From Camillea tinctor (taxonomy: Eukaryota; Ascomycota; Sordariomycetes; Xylariales; Xylariaceae): a stretch of 64,000 nucleotides of DNA. Made by a program: the position numbers and the translations under genes. Of this stretch, positions 14,501 through 27,092 are shown piece by piece. Within the stretch, counting starts at the first letter, position 1. Each line of letters begins with the position of its first letter. Location of the stretch: positions 310,001 through 374,000 of the forward strand of contig MU394051.1 of the NCBI GenBank assembly GCA_022578605.1. Reading direction: 5' to 3'. Below the pieces are notes generated by a model, which was not told the DNA's origin, searched no databases, and was given only the letters and a program-made list of their open reading frames with translations.

Positions 14501-17500
14501 TGTGTATGGAGTTTTTCGTGGGAATGTCGTCATATGTACCTGGCTTGCTGGCTACCTTCTTCGAGGCCATTCCAGGGGGAGAGGAGGAAGACATGAAGCC
14601 AGCATGGCTTCTGCATTGCAGACCTTCCAATCCCATCGTAGCAACCGAAAATCGCGTACATGACATGCCTCCATACATATGTACATAGGTTAAATGAATT
14701 CCTTCCAATGCTCCCGCATCAGACCTTGACATGATGATGTCGTCGAGGCTATATCACCACCACCCTATTATCACGCAGCGCACCAGGTCGGGGCTAGAGG
14801 TGCATAGCACGGCAAGGTTCTTTGGTCGAGTCCGCTGTCGCAGATTTAGACATTACACACCTTTATGAGGGAATCCTTTCGATTATCATCTCATGCATAT
14901 CAGAGTCCTCCTCTACCACCGCTACCACCACCACATACATACCATCTTGCCCCCCACCATACAAGAAGCAAAAATGTCTGTAAGTGAGACGTATGTACAG
15001 AAAAGGGAGAGAAAAGGGACGCCAAAATATGTATGTCATCTGCTGAGCCGTACTCCTGCGCCCGAGTTGGAGATAGTTAAACAAGGACGGCTGGACACTA
15101 TAGCATTCGCTCAGCGTCTAGCGACTTCGAGAGTAGCCAGCCCGGCCGGCATATTCTCTCTCCTTCTCCCCTCTCTTTCTCTCTTTCCTTCTTCCCTCTA
15201 TGCCCCCCTCCCCACCCCTTCCCCTTTTTACGGAAAACCTATGAGACTGATTGCCGCCCGCGCGGGCTTAGATCAATTTACTAAATATGTACCGTGCATA
15301 CATAGGTAAAGTCTGGTATAATAATAATAATAATATTTATTATAAGATATATATATCCACAACTCTAACTTAGGACATGCATATTTGATAGGCGTCTGAT
15401 CATGTGGCTACCTATTAGCATTCTTCTTTTCTCTTTAGCCTCTTCCCTTTTTCATGTGGTTATGAAACAATGGTGTTGTAAATTTATGTAGGTACCTAGG
15501 TATAATAATAATAACAGACGCCAGCCCTTAACAGGAAAAGAAAAGAGACGGGGGGACGCCACTTTTGGTTTCCGCGACCTGGCCGTACAGATGATGGATG
15601 TTTCCATAGGTACTACTGACTACTACACGGTAGATGGGTTATGATGACAGTATTGCTTTTTATCAGATCTTAATGCCTGCCTGCCTGCCTACCTATCTTC
15701 CACACTAGATAGTTAATCTGCTACTAGACAACCGGGGGACGTCGGCTCAGTTGTACATAGGGAGTTAGGTTAGATCTCACAAGTTTCGATTAACTTCGGA
15801 GGACGACGGGACCGGACCGCTCGGGGGGAGGAGGGGGGGGTGCTGTCAACCTTTTTTTTACCTGCCCCTCGTCAAATGTTATTGCTTTCCCTTCTTGCGT
15901 CTTCCCCCCTTTCCATCATCACCCTTGCACACTGCTGGGAATGATGGGGTCTTCGGTCCCGGAAGAGGGGACTCTGACAGATTGACTTGCGCCCGGCTTA
16001 TCTTGCTTTTTTTTTTTTCCGTTTTTGTTGCTATTCAGCGTGGTATGTACATACACATATGCAATGTATCCGTGGTTATATAGTTACTATGTATGCAAGG
16101 GACTTCGGAGACCGATGCGACTATAGCTCTCTTTCCTACCTCTTGACCCCAGTCGCACGTGGCGACTGCTTCACCTCCTACTTGTTCTGTACTTATACTG
16201 GGAGTGCAATTGCTTGGTTGCTAGCTTGCTTAGTGGTGGGTTACTTGGTGTCGGTGGTTTTAGAAGCATGGAACTTATTTTTTTAGGAAAACGAGATATC
16301 TAGAGAAAAGAAAGAAAAAATAAACTTGGTTTTGCTATAAAACTTGGAGTTAGCCAGGAAGAGGAGTTGACAGTGAAACAAGCTTGCGTTAGAACAAAGG
16401 TACCGTCCTATACTCAGGTGGTGACTAGCTTTCTATATAACATGCCCCACGCGGGCCTTAATACCCAGATAACTACCTGCCTACTTGCTCACTATGCCCT
16501 ATGTGGATGAGGTCATAACCCGGAGTATTGCCAAGTTTACACTGGTAGTGTAGTTTATGGAGAAACAATAGTCCTTTTTTGTCAAAAATGTGACGCTGTA
16601 TTCATGGAGATGGAGACAGACTCAGTCATCTACCGGGGGGAGAGGGGGGGCACTTGTTTCTCAACTATAGAATATGCTCCACCCCCTCAATATTCGATGT
16701 CGACCATATTCACATGCCATCAAGGTGCTATATTCCAGATAACCAGGATGCCAGGACATTTATGTATCTAGACAATACCGACTCATACACATTACCCTAG
16801 CGCGGATTACCTGAGTCGTGATCGTCGTCGTCCTTGTCGTCGCCCACGAGATACACTCATTCTCGTAACTAGATGTACCTGACCTTGCTGTTGTTACCTC
16901 TACCTGTAGCCTGGCTTAAACTATAAGCTTCGATGATTCCTCCTAGAATCTATAGATGACCTCACGTAATCTGTGATCATATATGCTATGATATCGATTT
17001 TTCTCCTTCCTATGCAGATAAGCTTGAATCCTTACGATACACGTGAGACTCTTGATTTTTCCGAAGCGTTCCATATGACTTCCATGCTTCTTCTAGGCTT
17101 AGCTGCTTATTTTCTTTTCTTTTCTTTTTCTAGACCTAGAACAAAAAGCAAAGGGGGAAAAAAAGGCCCCTTCTCCTGATTCTTCATAGGACGATGAATA
17201 AATACCTTGCGTTGAAACAATCTCGATGGCTTGCATGGGGGAAAGCCGTAAACCGCCACTATAATTCTTCGATAATATGAGACGACGCCCGGATCGTGTG
17301 GCGTCCCCTCCCCTCCTCGTGGCTTGCCAGCTCTTACACATCTATGGCTTCACCGGCGAGTCGCGTAGAGTAATAGACGGACGTCGCTGTCTCAGGTTCA
17401 AACAAGACCGACAAAGCGCCGGTAAAATCCAATTCCCAAATCCAGGACCAGGCGAGGGAGGAAAATGCGAGAGGATGGGCAAATGTGCCGCCGCCATGCG

Positions 17501-20073
17501 TCCCCGTGCTGTTTGGGTAAAGTCTCTGAAGCAAGCCGCTGCTGAGTGCTCTGCCTTGTCTTGCTTCGACTGAGATGGCGTGCCGCGTATCGTGGGGAAG
17601 TGTTCGAGCGACCTCAATCTCGGAAGTCTAGAGGGCGGAGGGAGAGGGGTCTCCCTAGGCATAGGCACTATGCTAATCAGCTACCGAAACCTGATATATA
17701 CCGAGACGGGAGAGTAGCAAAGACAAGCCATCCCATCTCCTTCAGGCATGAACGAGCTTGGTTCATCCATGGAGGTGAAACTTCCCCCTCCCGGTTCCCC
17801 ATGGAAGATGGTAAATAATCAGATGAACCAACAGCAATAATAACAGAGGCTTTTAATCAAGGGAGATAGGGAAGGTGAAGATGAAAAAAAAAAAGAAATG
17901 AAAAGAAAAAAAAATAGATAAATTCATATGCTACGCCCCGAAACAATGAGTTAAGTGGCTTCCCGATTACTTCCACCTATTGCTACATATGTACTAGAAA
18001 TCTCCGGTTACACGAGACTCATATCCCCATCCTCCCCGGATCGCCGGCTGGTTATCTGGTAGAATACCTAGCTTCAGGGACATAATTCTAATTTACCGAC
18101 CTTAGCTAGCTTTGACTGGCCTACGCGCTACATGGGATATAAATATTCAGGGGAGAAAGATGATCGATATGCAGCGAGTTAGGGAATAATACAGGTAGGT
18201 AACTTACGCTTGGAAAATGAATGAAAGATCACTGTCCGGGTACAGTCTTGCTGAACTTACCTACGGAACCCATGTCCTGCTTCATAGTGCATATCCAGAA
18301 CGAGGAGAGGACACTTCGGTGAGCGGGTTGTGCGCAACATTACCTGTTGCGCGCGTGGTAGTAGGTACATATGTGGCACATGGCGCGTCTTTTTGGCGGC
18401 GGTCTGCTGGTTTACCCTACATACATACCTGCCTATACAGCGGTAGAGAAGGAGTGGGGAGGCGGGCGGCGGTAGCCTGCATCGGAGCGACGCCGAGCGT
18501 GGGATGTCAAGGCCGGGTGTGTGTCTTGCGGGAGAGGGAGGTAGATGGGGGTATAGAGGTACGAAGTGGATAGATGGACGGGTAGGTAGGTAGGTAGGTA
18601 GGTAGATGGAATCTATATAAGCTGACAACCTATATTATAGTTGTTTTTATCATGCCATATGCTTTGGAGCCTATGAACGCATGTCTAAATTAAGTGAAGA
18701 TAGGAAAATCGGGTTATAAATTCATGTCGGTAACAGGACTAGTAGGCATGAGAGATCATAGCGGGAGTGGGAGAAAAGGGGCTAATCTACTTAGTTCTTA
18801 CTACATGGTCCCCATGGGTGAATACTTATGGAAAGAAAAACTTTAAAATAGGAACATAATGTTCATGTGATATGTAAATCATAGAGAATTAACAGATGGT
18901 GGTCCCGGGCTGGTTACTTGCTGCTATAACGTCCGTGTCTTCATAATCTTTCGGCTCCCTCGGAGAGAACATGCTTCTTGTATGCTAGCCCACGCTCATA
19001 CCAGCTCTCAAGTTTGTGATAGGAAATATCCGGGTGATCAGTCTCTGATTATACAGCATTTGATATATGCTCCTGGGAATAGAAAGGACTGAATAGGGGC
19101 TGGAAATATGTGTACTGCGCAAGGCACCCCAGTCTGGAGGAAATTGAAGATAGCCACCATCACGCCAACCTATTCGGCACTCTACCGTAGAGTATACACA
19201 CGAGATAGAATAAGCTTATATATGAACTAAACTATAAGTTTATTGCCGAAGAAAGTACGTTTGCTTTGGTATATAGTATAGACTGGTCGTGAGAACCCCC
19301 TTTGCGCATAGCTCATAATGTCTGTGTTATCCTTATAGGTACTAAGCGATTATATATTTAAGTCCATTTTATATGCCTAGAATTGACTTGTGAACTGATG
19401 TCTCTGTTGGCCAGTCCTTAGCATTCACGGAATCGGGATATACGAGGGGGCCGGATACCACGGCATAAAAGGCCAGGCCTCTCTTTGCGATGCTAGATCC
19501 GTGGATTTACGGAAAGAAACTATCCTTGATAATGCGTCCGCGCTCCTTATACCACTAATACTCCTAATATGCATGTATATTTCGATATCTGCTATGTAGC
19601 CTTATCGAACTCTCGAATTCTAGCTGTGGAAAAACGTGTGGGGAAAAGGGGGTAGCCCAAGAATGCCCAAGGTGCTGTTATTTTCGGATTAACAAAGCTC
19701 TCGGTGACTATTATATTACTAGACGAGGTTGAAAATGTCGTTTATAATCCTATGATTGCGCTTCTAAAAAGGTTGCGGCATATATTACTATATGTACCTA
19801 GGCACCGTCAAGACTCCAACACAGATTGATATTTATCCAGGTAGAAAGGAATCTTCAATATGGAAAACAGGGTGACCAAGGGCCAAAGAAGGCCACGTTG
19901 ATCGGCCCCCGATTGATTAAACATTCAAAAATATCACCGTAGTTGTTGCACATAGGAATGTCATGCAAGGTTTTGGTATTTTGGGTAGATCGTCCATCTA
20001 TGCTCTTGACAACTCTATTCAGCCCCTTCATAGGGAATATACCACATACCCTTTTACCATCTAAGCCTTTTCT
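5576..20073. other. 14.5-kb gene-poor region
   Basis: No frame here gives a recognisable protein and no plausible splice-joined gene was found on either strand. The first few hundred bases are the promoter and leader of the RING-VWA gene, with GGT-rich runs near 5740-5770. Much of the rest is AT-rich with TACC/GGTA tetranucleotides, poly-purine and poly-pyrimidine tracts, for example 8877-8924. The block from about 8.94 to 12.65 kb has fewer homopolymers and a more even composition, as an old degenerate mobile element might, but I could not identify reverse transcriptase, integrase or transposase motifs. A short (TTAGG)n-like run sits at 9853-9870. A GC-richer patch lies at 17277-17660 without a convincing coding frame. 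Confidence 0.5.
18581..18605. repeat. (GGTA)n microsatellite
   Basis: About six tandem GGTA units. The same tetranucleotide, or its complement TACC, recurs in short runs over the whole window. Confidence 0.9.
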
Positions 20074-21870
20074 TTAATCCTCATCCCAGTTAGGGTTTGG
20101 TCCAGGTGGCTTAGGTCCACCAGCTTGTCTTGCGACAATGATCTGGTCTACCGAGAGAATAGTCCGTGCTGCTTCTGTAGCTAGCTTGATAGCCCAAGCC
20201 TTAGATACCATTAAGTCTAGGATTCCCTCGTTCTTAGCATTTAGAGTACCGGTGCTATCGTTGTTCTAGGTGTGTATGTTAGTTACCCATTCATTTATAA
20301 CCGGAGCCCTCGAAACTTACCTCTATATCAACACCGGTGGCCCAGTCGTCCTTCTTGTGGTGTGCTGTGTATAGTCTGCTCAACACCTCTGTAGCGTCTA
20401 GACCGGCACTCTCTGCTATTGTTCGGGGGACGACTTCGAAGGCCTCTCCGTATTTTCGAATCGAGTACTGGGGCAATCCCGACGTCTTGTCGCCGAAATT
20501 TTGTATTCTTCCCACGAGTTGGACCTCAGTTGCACCCGCGCCGGGCACTAACCGAGCGTCTCGGGTAACAGCCTTTACTACGTTGACACCGTCGTCGACA
20601 GCCCGCTCAACGTCGTCGAGGTAGTTTTGCGTAGCGCCTCTGAGGACCAGGGTAGCAGTCCGAGTCACTTCGTCTTCTTGTCTGAACACCGTCACACGAT
20701 CACCACCGATTTCTAGTGTCTCAACAACATCCACGGACCCCATCTCGTCCGGCATAGGAGCACCCAGTCTGGCGAGAGGAGTGGCGCCAACAACGCGGCA
20801 GATTCTCCGCAGCTCGAACTTACTGAGGATCTTGATAACGAGGATGCCATACCGGTTGAGATAATGCATGGCAAGCTCTCCCACAGTCGAACCAGCAATG
20901 ACAACCCTTAGTCCGGCATCGTGAAGCTCTTTAATGGCAGTTTCGAGCTGGGACTCCTCGCCCTTGGTGAAATCCATCATTTCCTGTGCGTTATGCAGCA
21001 AGACGGTACCCTTGGTCTCGGTCTGGCTGATATCGATAGCACAGGAGTAAACACCAACCTTGGCCTTGGTAGCCTTCTTCACCGATCCATCAGGTTCCTT
21101 GGGAAAGACCATACCCTTAACTACCTTGCTCTGCTCCAGGCTACCGCCCATGATCTTGACGACACGGACGTTGTCGACATTGAAGTTGACGGGGTTCTTG
21201 GGCATGACGGAAAGCACAGCCTCGGAAACTAGGCCGGCTAGGATATCCTCGCTGCCGTTTTGCTTGCTGGCTATGACTGTCCGAATGGCCTTGCTGAGAT
21301 CCTCCTGTTTCCTTATGTCCTCTACCTTGTCGACAACGAGCTCTTCTAGGGCTTCCAGGGCAAAGGCTTGGGCACGCTCGTAACCGGTCACGATATCGGC
21401 AGTCTTCAGACCCATGCGCAGAAGATCCTCGGCCTTCTTGAGAAGCTCACCGGCGAGAATGATGACGAGGTTGGTAGCATCGCCCATCTCGGCTTCCTGC
21501 TGTTGGCTGGCCATAACCATGAGTTTGGCGGCGGGGTGGACCACGTCGAGCTCCCTTAGTATGGTGGCGGCATCGGAGGTGAGAATCATCTTTTGCAGAT
21601 GGTTAATGACGATTTTGTTTCGGCCATAAGGTCCTAGAGAGGTCTGAACAGTGGAAGCAATGGCGCGACAGGCGTCGATGTTTCGTAGTACGGCGCCATC
21701 TTCCGAGTCGTAGCTATATAATGGCACTGGTATTAGGTATCTCTCTCTCTATATGTCTAACCTCACAGCTTCAGGTGATTGATTCATGGTGGGGGTGTAA
21801 TAAACACATACCTGTTATAGCCCTGCTTGAACAAGCCAGCATTCGGTGCATTGGGAATGTTGAGCGACAT
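20074..21870 (-). CDS. CCT8: T-complex protein 1 subunit theta (CCT8)
   Basis: Group II chaperonin subunit of the cytosolic CCT/TRiC ring, which folds actin, tubulin and other clients using ATP. Three exons, complement of 21812-21870, 20321-21713 and 20074-20265, join in frame to 547 aa, a normal length for the family. The N-terminus (NAGLFKQGYNSY) and the following SLGPYGRNK and GDATNLV segments match the theta subunit and its nucleotide-binding region. The equatorial segment near the C-terminus carries LVPGAGATE. Introns are 98 and 55 bp. The long middle exon alone would need a GTG start at 21727, but the short upstream exon supplies an ATG and the conserved N-terminal 19 residues, so the start at 21870 is preferred. 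It is divergent from the HMG-box gene; the 1.07-kb spacer is the shared promoter region. Confidence 0.97.
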
Positions 21871-22937
21871 GGTTGCTCGCTTTTATTTGATCGACTGACT
21901 CCTTATTATCTTGAATTATGTTTTCCCCCCTTTGGAGTTGGTCTGGTCTTGGGAAAGGGGAAGAAGGTTAAGGTAGATAGTAATTAAGGTAGGGTAGAAT
22001 ATAATGTAGCTATGGCTTTTGGGTCTCTCTCTCTTCCCCCCCTGTTAACTGAAAAAAATCAGTGGAGCTCCTAAAAGCTGGCAGCTGGCAGCTAGCAGCT
22101 CTGCCAGTACAGAGAGTACAGAGAGTACAGAAGTACTCCTCTGATAAGATAAGAAATAGCCTTGCATTGGTTGGTGTGGGACCATACGGGTTTGGGCCAA
22201 TAAAATTCATGAATAGGCTTTGAAGCTGGTGAGGTTGATCCTTACCCTGTGGTACGTTTATTAGTCTGTAGGTAACCTTAACAGCTCAGGTATTTCTCAA
22301 GGTAGTAGTAGCCTTGTTTCTCGACGACACGCTGATCTACCTACATACCTAACCTAGTAAACTTCGTACCTATGTACTTGTACTGAACTGCGCGCTGCTT
22401 CTCGTCTTCTTCTCCATCTCCTTCTCCTCCTCCTTCTTCTCCCTTTCTTTACATATTTCATCTTTCTCATTCAGCCATTACATTTGCCCGCACACAGCCC
22501 CGACCACTATCCATCCTACCCATCTTTTATTCCGGTTCGCAAAAGGTTCAGGATACCATCTTTTTGTTTTGTTTTAATTCGCCAAAGAATCATTCAATTC
22601 GTATTTGGCGTCTATCGTCGCGATGGCGCCCCAAAACTGTAGGTGCAATTTCAGCGATGTATTTCCTCAAACGCCCTCAACTTGGCATGTGCGTGTCATC
22701 TGGAGGATATGCGGGTCTCCCAGCCTAGGCTATTACCTGTGCCTCACCGAAAACTAGTTCGATATTTTGGTTGTAGGAAGTTGCAAACACCGGATAACCT
22801 TTCGAGCTGCGTCTGGTTCTGGTCTTGCTGACCTACCTACAAACCTACCCATTTATCTATAATCTATACTCTAGCAATCTATTCTTATTCCCCCCATCCA
22901 TAATCCCTCTTCTCACACCGGTTCCCCCATCCGCGCC
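21871..22937. promoter_or_regulatory. Divergent promoter region between CCT8 and the HMG-box gene
   Basis: Contains a small palindromic cluster of CAGCTGGC/CTGCCAG units (about 22076-22107) directly followed by three tandem TACAGAGAG-type units (22108-22133), then on the HMG-gene side a strongly CT-rich tract (about 22395-22480), the usual look of a fungal transcription-start leader. An ATG at 22623 opens a 44-codon frame in the same phase as the HMG protein but stopped by TAG at 22755; it is either an upstream ORF or a first exon with an unresolved intron. Confidence 0.5.
22108..22133. repeat. Short tandem 9-bp repeat in the CCT8 upstream region
   Basis: Two full TACAGAGAG units and a partial third lie about 240 bp upstream of the CCT8 start codon. 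The preceding 30 bp form an imperfect CTGGCAG/CTGCCAG inverted repeat. A binding-site role is only a guess. Confidence 0.6.
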
Positions 22938-23934
22938 ATGAAGTTCAAGCTCAAGACTAACAAGCCCTCCCGCCCTACAGCGCATCCGCCCTCTCTCCCT
23001 CCAACCGTTGAGGAGGCATATAGACGGAAATGCATCCAGTTGAAGGAGAGATCTAAGGAAATCGAGGATGAGAATGATGCATACCGACTGCGACTAGCCA
23101 GGCTTAAACGTCAGATACAGAAGTCCCGCCTGGAACGAGCATTCCTACTCGAGCAAATAGCCAAACGTACGAGTACCAATGTTGAGGATTCCGATGGTAG
23201 TCCTAGTCCGCCTCCCACTGTATGTTCTAAAACCTCGCGCATCCTTATAATTATGGTTGGAGAAAAAAAAAGGGAACAAAAAAATTGACCGTTCCCAGCC
23301 ACAGGATAAACCTCTTCGGACCAAGCGCGGTCATCGCAAGCCCTCTCTCTTACCCAACACCGAGGGTACCAATTCAGCCAACACGACTTTCATCAATCAA
23401 AACATTACCACCCTCTCGCCGAGTTCGGACGCCTTTTCTCACTCGCAAATAGATTCGCAGAAAGACCAGAGCCGAGGAACCAATGGTACAGCAAAGCCGC
23501 CCAAGAGACCAAGTAACGCTTTCGAGATCTACTGCAACGACACACGGCCTCTGCTCCAAAACGAACACAAGGACAAAATTGCCGCCGGTGAATTCCGGCT
23601 CGAGGAGGAGCTAGCACGCGGCTGGAAGGATCTGCCCGAGAAGGAAAAGGACGACTTCCAATCTCGTTACGAGCAGGAGCTGAGCCAGTGGAAGGAGGCG
23701 CGCGACACCTATAAGCAAGGCGTTAAGGACGCTGCTGCTCGGGAGCGATCGCGCCAGCGTGAGAACAACCGAACCAGCCGCGGAGGCCGGACCCGCTTCG
23801 AAGAGGTCCAGGATGAGGATGATGACGACCAAGACGTCGAGATGGGAGATGCTGGACCCGAGACCGCAGCCGACCAGGATACCGACCCGGAGACTGAGGT
23901 GGATGAGAATGATGCCACGATTGCCGAGGACTAG
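22938..23934 (+). CDS. HMG-box protein, Nhp10/INO80-subunit type
   Basis: Two exons, 22938-23219 and 23305-23934, give 303 aa. Residues about 25-72 form a charged coiled coil (EEAYRRKCIQLKERSKEIED and on), a pattern seen in Nhp10 and TFPT-like INO80 subunits. Residues about 158-228 form an HMG box starting PPKRPSNAFEIYCND, and the last 50 residues are very acidic (Glu/Asp runs). A role in the INO80 nucleosome remodeller is an inference from coiled coil plus HMG box; another chromatin HMG protein is possible. The intron has GTATGT and two in-frame acceptors six bases apart (AG at 23296-23297 and 23303-23304), so isoforms with or without Pro-Gln are possible. The 5' end is uncertain: the ATG at 22623 is in the same phase and could be joined by splicing. 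The second frame continues open upstream into the intron, which is not coding. Confidence 0.8.
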
Positions 23935-25240
23935 ATGACGTCCTTTTCCTTTTCGTGAACGTTTTGAGCATTACGTAGGAACTATGTCACGACAGATTCT
24001 TTTCTTTTCTTTTCTTTTCTTTTTTTTGCTTTCTCTCCTAGGAAGAGGGAAAGGCATAAGGGGAAGGAGGATGACATGATAAGCTCCAAAAAGGGGAGAC
24101 ATCGAAATTACGGCGTTAAGGTATAAGTACTATACGGGTTTTTACGGAGCGAAGCCTTTTTTCTTTTTCTTCTCTTCTGTCATTGCTAGTTTTCTCATCC
24201 CTTTAAGGATTCCTTTTCTTCTTTACACAAAAATAGAGGACGGCTACATAAGGGCGTCAAGATATAAAAGAAAAAAAATGCAATAAATTGTATTATTAAT
24301 ATTTAACTACCTGCTACCACCTATACGTCTTTTTACACACAACTTTGCTAACCCGCTATCTCTCCCTCTTTACTTCCGTAGAGGAATATGTACACTACGC
24401 GTGTTATCCCATAGGTTAGGTATACATACTACTCGATACCTGGTTTGGTTTGATAAGGCCGGCGAAGGCTCTTCGTGAGTGATGGAGGCAATAGGATGGG
24501 GGGGCACGATGAAAAATACAGAACTCCCAACCCCCCCTCCTCCCCCCTTTCTTCTCGCGCTTCTGAATCGCACCATACCGAACCATCCGAAGACTTTGAC
24601 CCCCTGTCGACCTCCGTGCGCATGTTACGGAGGTATGTAGAAAAAACTTATATTATAGCTAGGTTATGTAATGAGGCTAGGTAGGTAGGATAAATCTCTG
24701 TCGTTCGACTACATGCACATCTCACAGCCTACAAGAAGGTTATTTCGAATAACAACAACGCGTAAGCTCCGAGTTGTTTTGATTCTCTTCTTTTTCTCCA
24801 GCTTGGAAAAAAAAAACTAAACCCTCAGGTTATTTTCCTTCCCCTTCTTTCCTCTGTGCGTGTGTTATGTGATGCTGTGCCCCCCCTCTTTTCTTCTGTC
24901 ATATTCGAATATGCTATGATATATAACTACATTGTTTCCTCTCCCACCCCTCCTTTGTCCCTACGAATTCCAAACGTTAGGAGAGAGGGTTCGTTAATTA
25001 ATCTCATCCCTCCTTAGCCTATTCTTCCCTATCCTTTTTCCTCTCGCCTTTTTTTCTCTTTTTCAGATTAATGGTGGGCGACTGTTGTTGTCGTTGTTTG
25101 CGATCTTGGGTATTAGTGAGGATAGTGATAAGTAATTTTATGTTTTACCCAGGTAAATATATTAAAAATTCCATTTGTAGTCTAGGTACCTAAAGTAAGA
25201 TGGTAGGTAGGTAGGTAAGTCTTTCTCTTTTTTTGCCATT
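23935..25240. other. Intergenic between two convergent genes
   Basis: Holds the 3' ends of the HMG-box gene and of the DUF155 gene. T-rich and CT-rich tracts dominate (for example 24001-24030 and 25020-25065), plus a GGTA run at 25201-25218. No gene seen. Confidence 0.6.
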
Positions 25241-27092
25241 TCAATCCACGCCCGCGTAGAGATCAACGACGATATTTACGGCCGCGACAAGAATTTCGGC
25301 AGCGATGAGTATGATAACTGTATAATAAGGTTTACGTGGTTAGTAAGGGTGTTTCAAATAGCAGCAGAGAAGTGAAAAGTGGGAGTTGTGAACTATGAGA
25401 TCTCAATGGATACGGAACAAGTAACGGATGAAAACCTACCAATCCACTCAAGCATCTCGCCGTGGCCGTGACTGAGCTGGTCTTTTAGCACAGCTAGTAA
25501 GTCAGCAATGACGTCGAGACGTTCGGTAAGGAGACCGACACGCTGGTCCATCTCGAGGTAGCTGCGGACAGCCTGGTAGACGGGCTCTAGGTGAGGCTCT
25601 ACCCAAAAGAGCTCAGGGGTATCGAGCACGCTGCCATTTAGATGGATGTTTATGCGCAGGATAAAGAGCTCGCCGATCTGCATGTTGATTTGCGCGCGGC
25701 TCAACGCAATCTTGCCCGTCATCGCGATCTGCGTCGGGAGTTCCTTGCATGCATCTACCGTCGAAGCGATTAGCTCCTCAAAGAGAGACGTCTATAGTCA
25801 TGTCAGTCATATATGTCTTATTTAACTACAAAGAGAAAAGGAGGGTTATCTAGGTGATGGATGCCACCTCTTACCTTGACGCTCTGCGCAAGCGCGTGCG
25901 ATATAGCGAGCTTCGTCATGTAATTCCCCTTGTCTCGTAGGGTGATGAAGTCATTGTATATCCGGGGCTGGTAATCGTGGGTGTAATAGAAATTGAAGCA
26001 TTCCGTCTCGACATCGTCCGGGTCTAACTTTTCTATTTCGAACTTGGCAATGTCTTTCAAAAACCGCTGCTCGTGTGCCGGTGACATGCCCCATATCACC
26101 ACAACGCCGTAGTCGAATAAGAATACCTCGGGCGTGTGAACCTGGATATCGAAGTCGGCATCTTGCGACTGGTGGGTTTGCGGATCATGAAATGCACTTT
26201 CGTCATTGGCGCGAGAAGGGTAGGTTAGATTGTTGTGTATGTCCCGACCATTGCTGAAAGCTTGCTGTGCATCGGACATGCCACCCTCCTGTTCGTTTTG
26301 TAGACTCGCAAGGGCTTCCCGCTGGTAGCTGTCAGAATGCACCTCCACCTCGCTGGTCGAATGTCTCCTTTCATATGCCTGTGGCGGCCTCTCACGAATC
26401 TCCTCCATTACTTCTACCCGTTCCGGCGATTTCCCAGTTGCATAGTTATAAGGCGAATAGATACACTCGTCGATCAGTTTAGGGTTTGCTCCTCTGTTCC
26501 TCCCTCGGCCCTTGAGGAACCGCATCAGACCTTCTGTCTGGTAGCGATTAGCGGTGCAGTATGCCGTTACGCGCGGGAGCCTGTCACGATCTGCTTTCCC
26601 TAATCGCGCAGCATCCCGCCGCGCCATGGGATCTTTGATTCGGGTGTACTGAGAATAGACATCTCTGCCACTCTCCTCGTCCGGTTCGAGCTCGTCTAGT
26701 TGGGGATTCGGGAGCAACTTCAACTTCTGGGCAGTCTTGGAGCTACGTTGTGGACCGATTTTGGGTACAACGAGGGGTGGTAAAGCGGCCGTGACAGATC
26801 CATGGCTGTTACGTCTACGTAGGCGGTTATTGAGGGCCGAGAGCACGGGCGGGTGCCCATGTGTGTGGCTCCCCGAGGCGACGGAATTGGCGTGGCGAAC
26901 ACGGTCAAGGTGATGATGATGAATGGGATTAGGGGAGGAACTTAAGGAAGCGGGATCGGGCTCGATGGTTCTGGTTACGGGGTTTGGGTCGAAAGTAACA
27001 GTCCGAATGATTCTAGGACGACCAGAGTCCTGGCGCAGGAGCGGAGTGCGTTCTGAGCCGTTCGAGCTCATCGAAGCTCTCGGTGAAGCCAT
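25241..27092 (-). CDS. DUF155 family protein (Rmd1/Rmd8/Sif3 type)
   Basis: Three exons, complement of 25875-27092, 25440-25791 and 25241-25317, join in phase to 548 aa with introns of 83 and 122 bp. The N-terminal 300 residues are disordered, rich in Ser, Pro and His. The DUF155 core begins near residue 330 with FLFDYGVVVIWGM and runs to the C-terminus. The tiny last exon encodes only 25 residues, including a hydrophobic helix (VIILIAAEILVAAVNIVVDLY) followed by AGVD, the usual membrane-anchored end of the family. Relatives are yeast Rmd1 and Rmd8, needed for meiotic nuclear division, S. pombe Sif3, and human mitochondrial RMND1. This protein lacks an evident mitochondrial presequence, so the cytosolic or vacuolar yeast-type relatives fit better. 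The molecular function is not established. Confidence 0.92.

Noticed and set aside
21714..21811. CCT8 start by a GTG codon near 21727
   Set aside because: The stretch is an intron; a 59-nt first exon with ATG at 21870 restores the conserved N-terminus.
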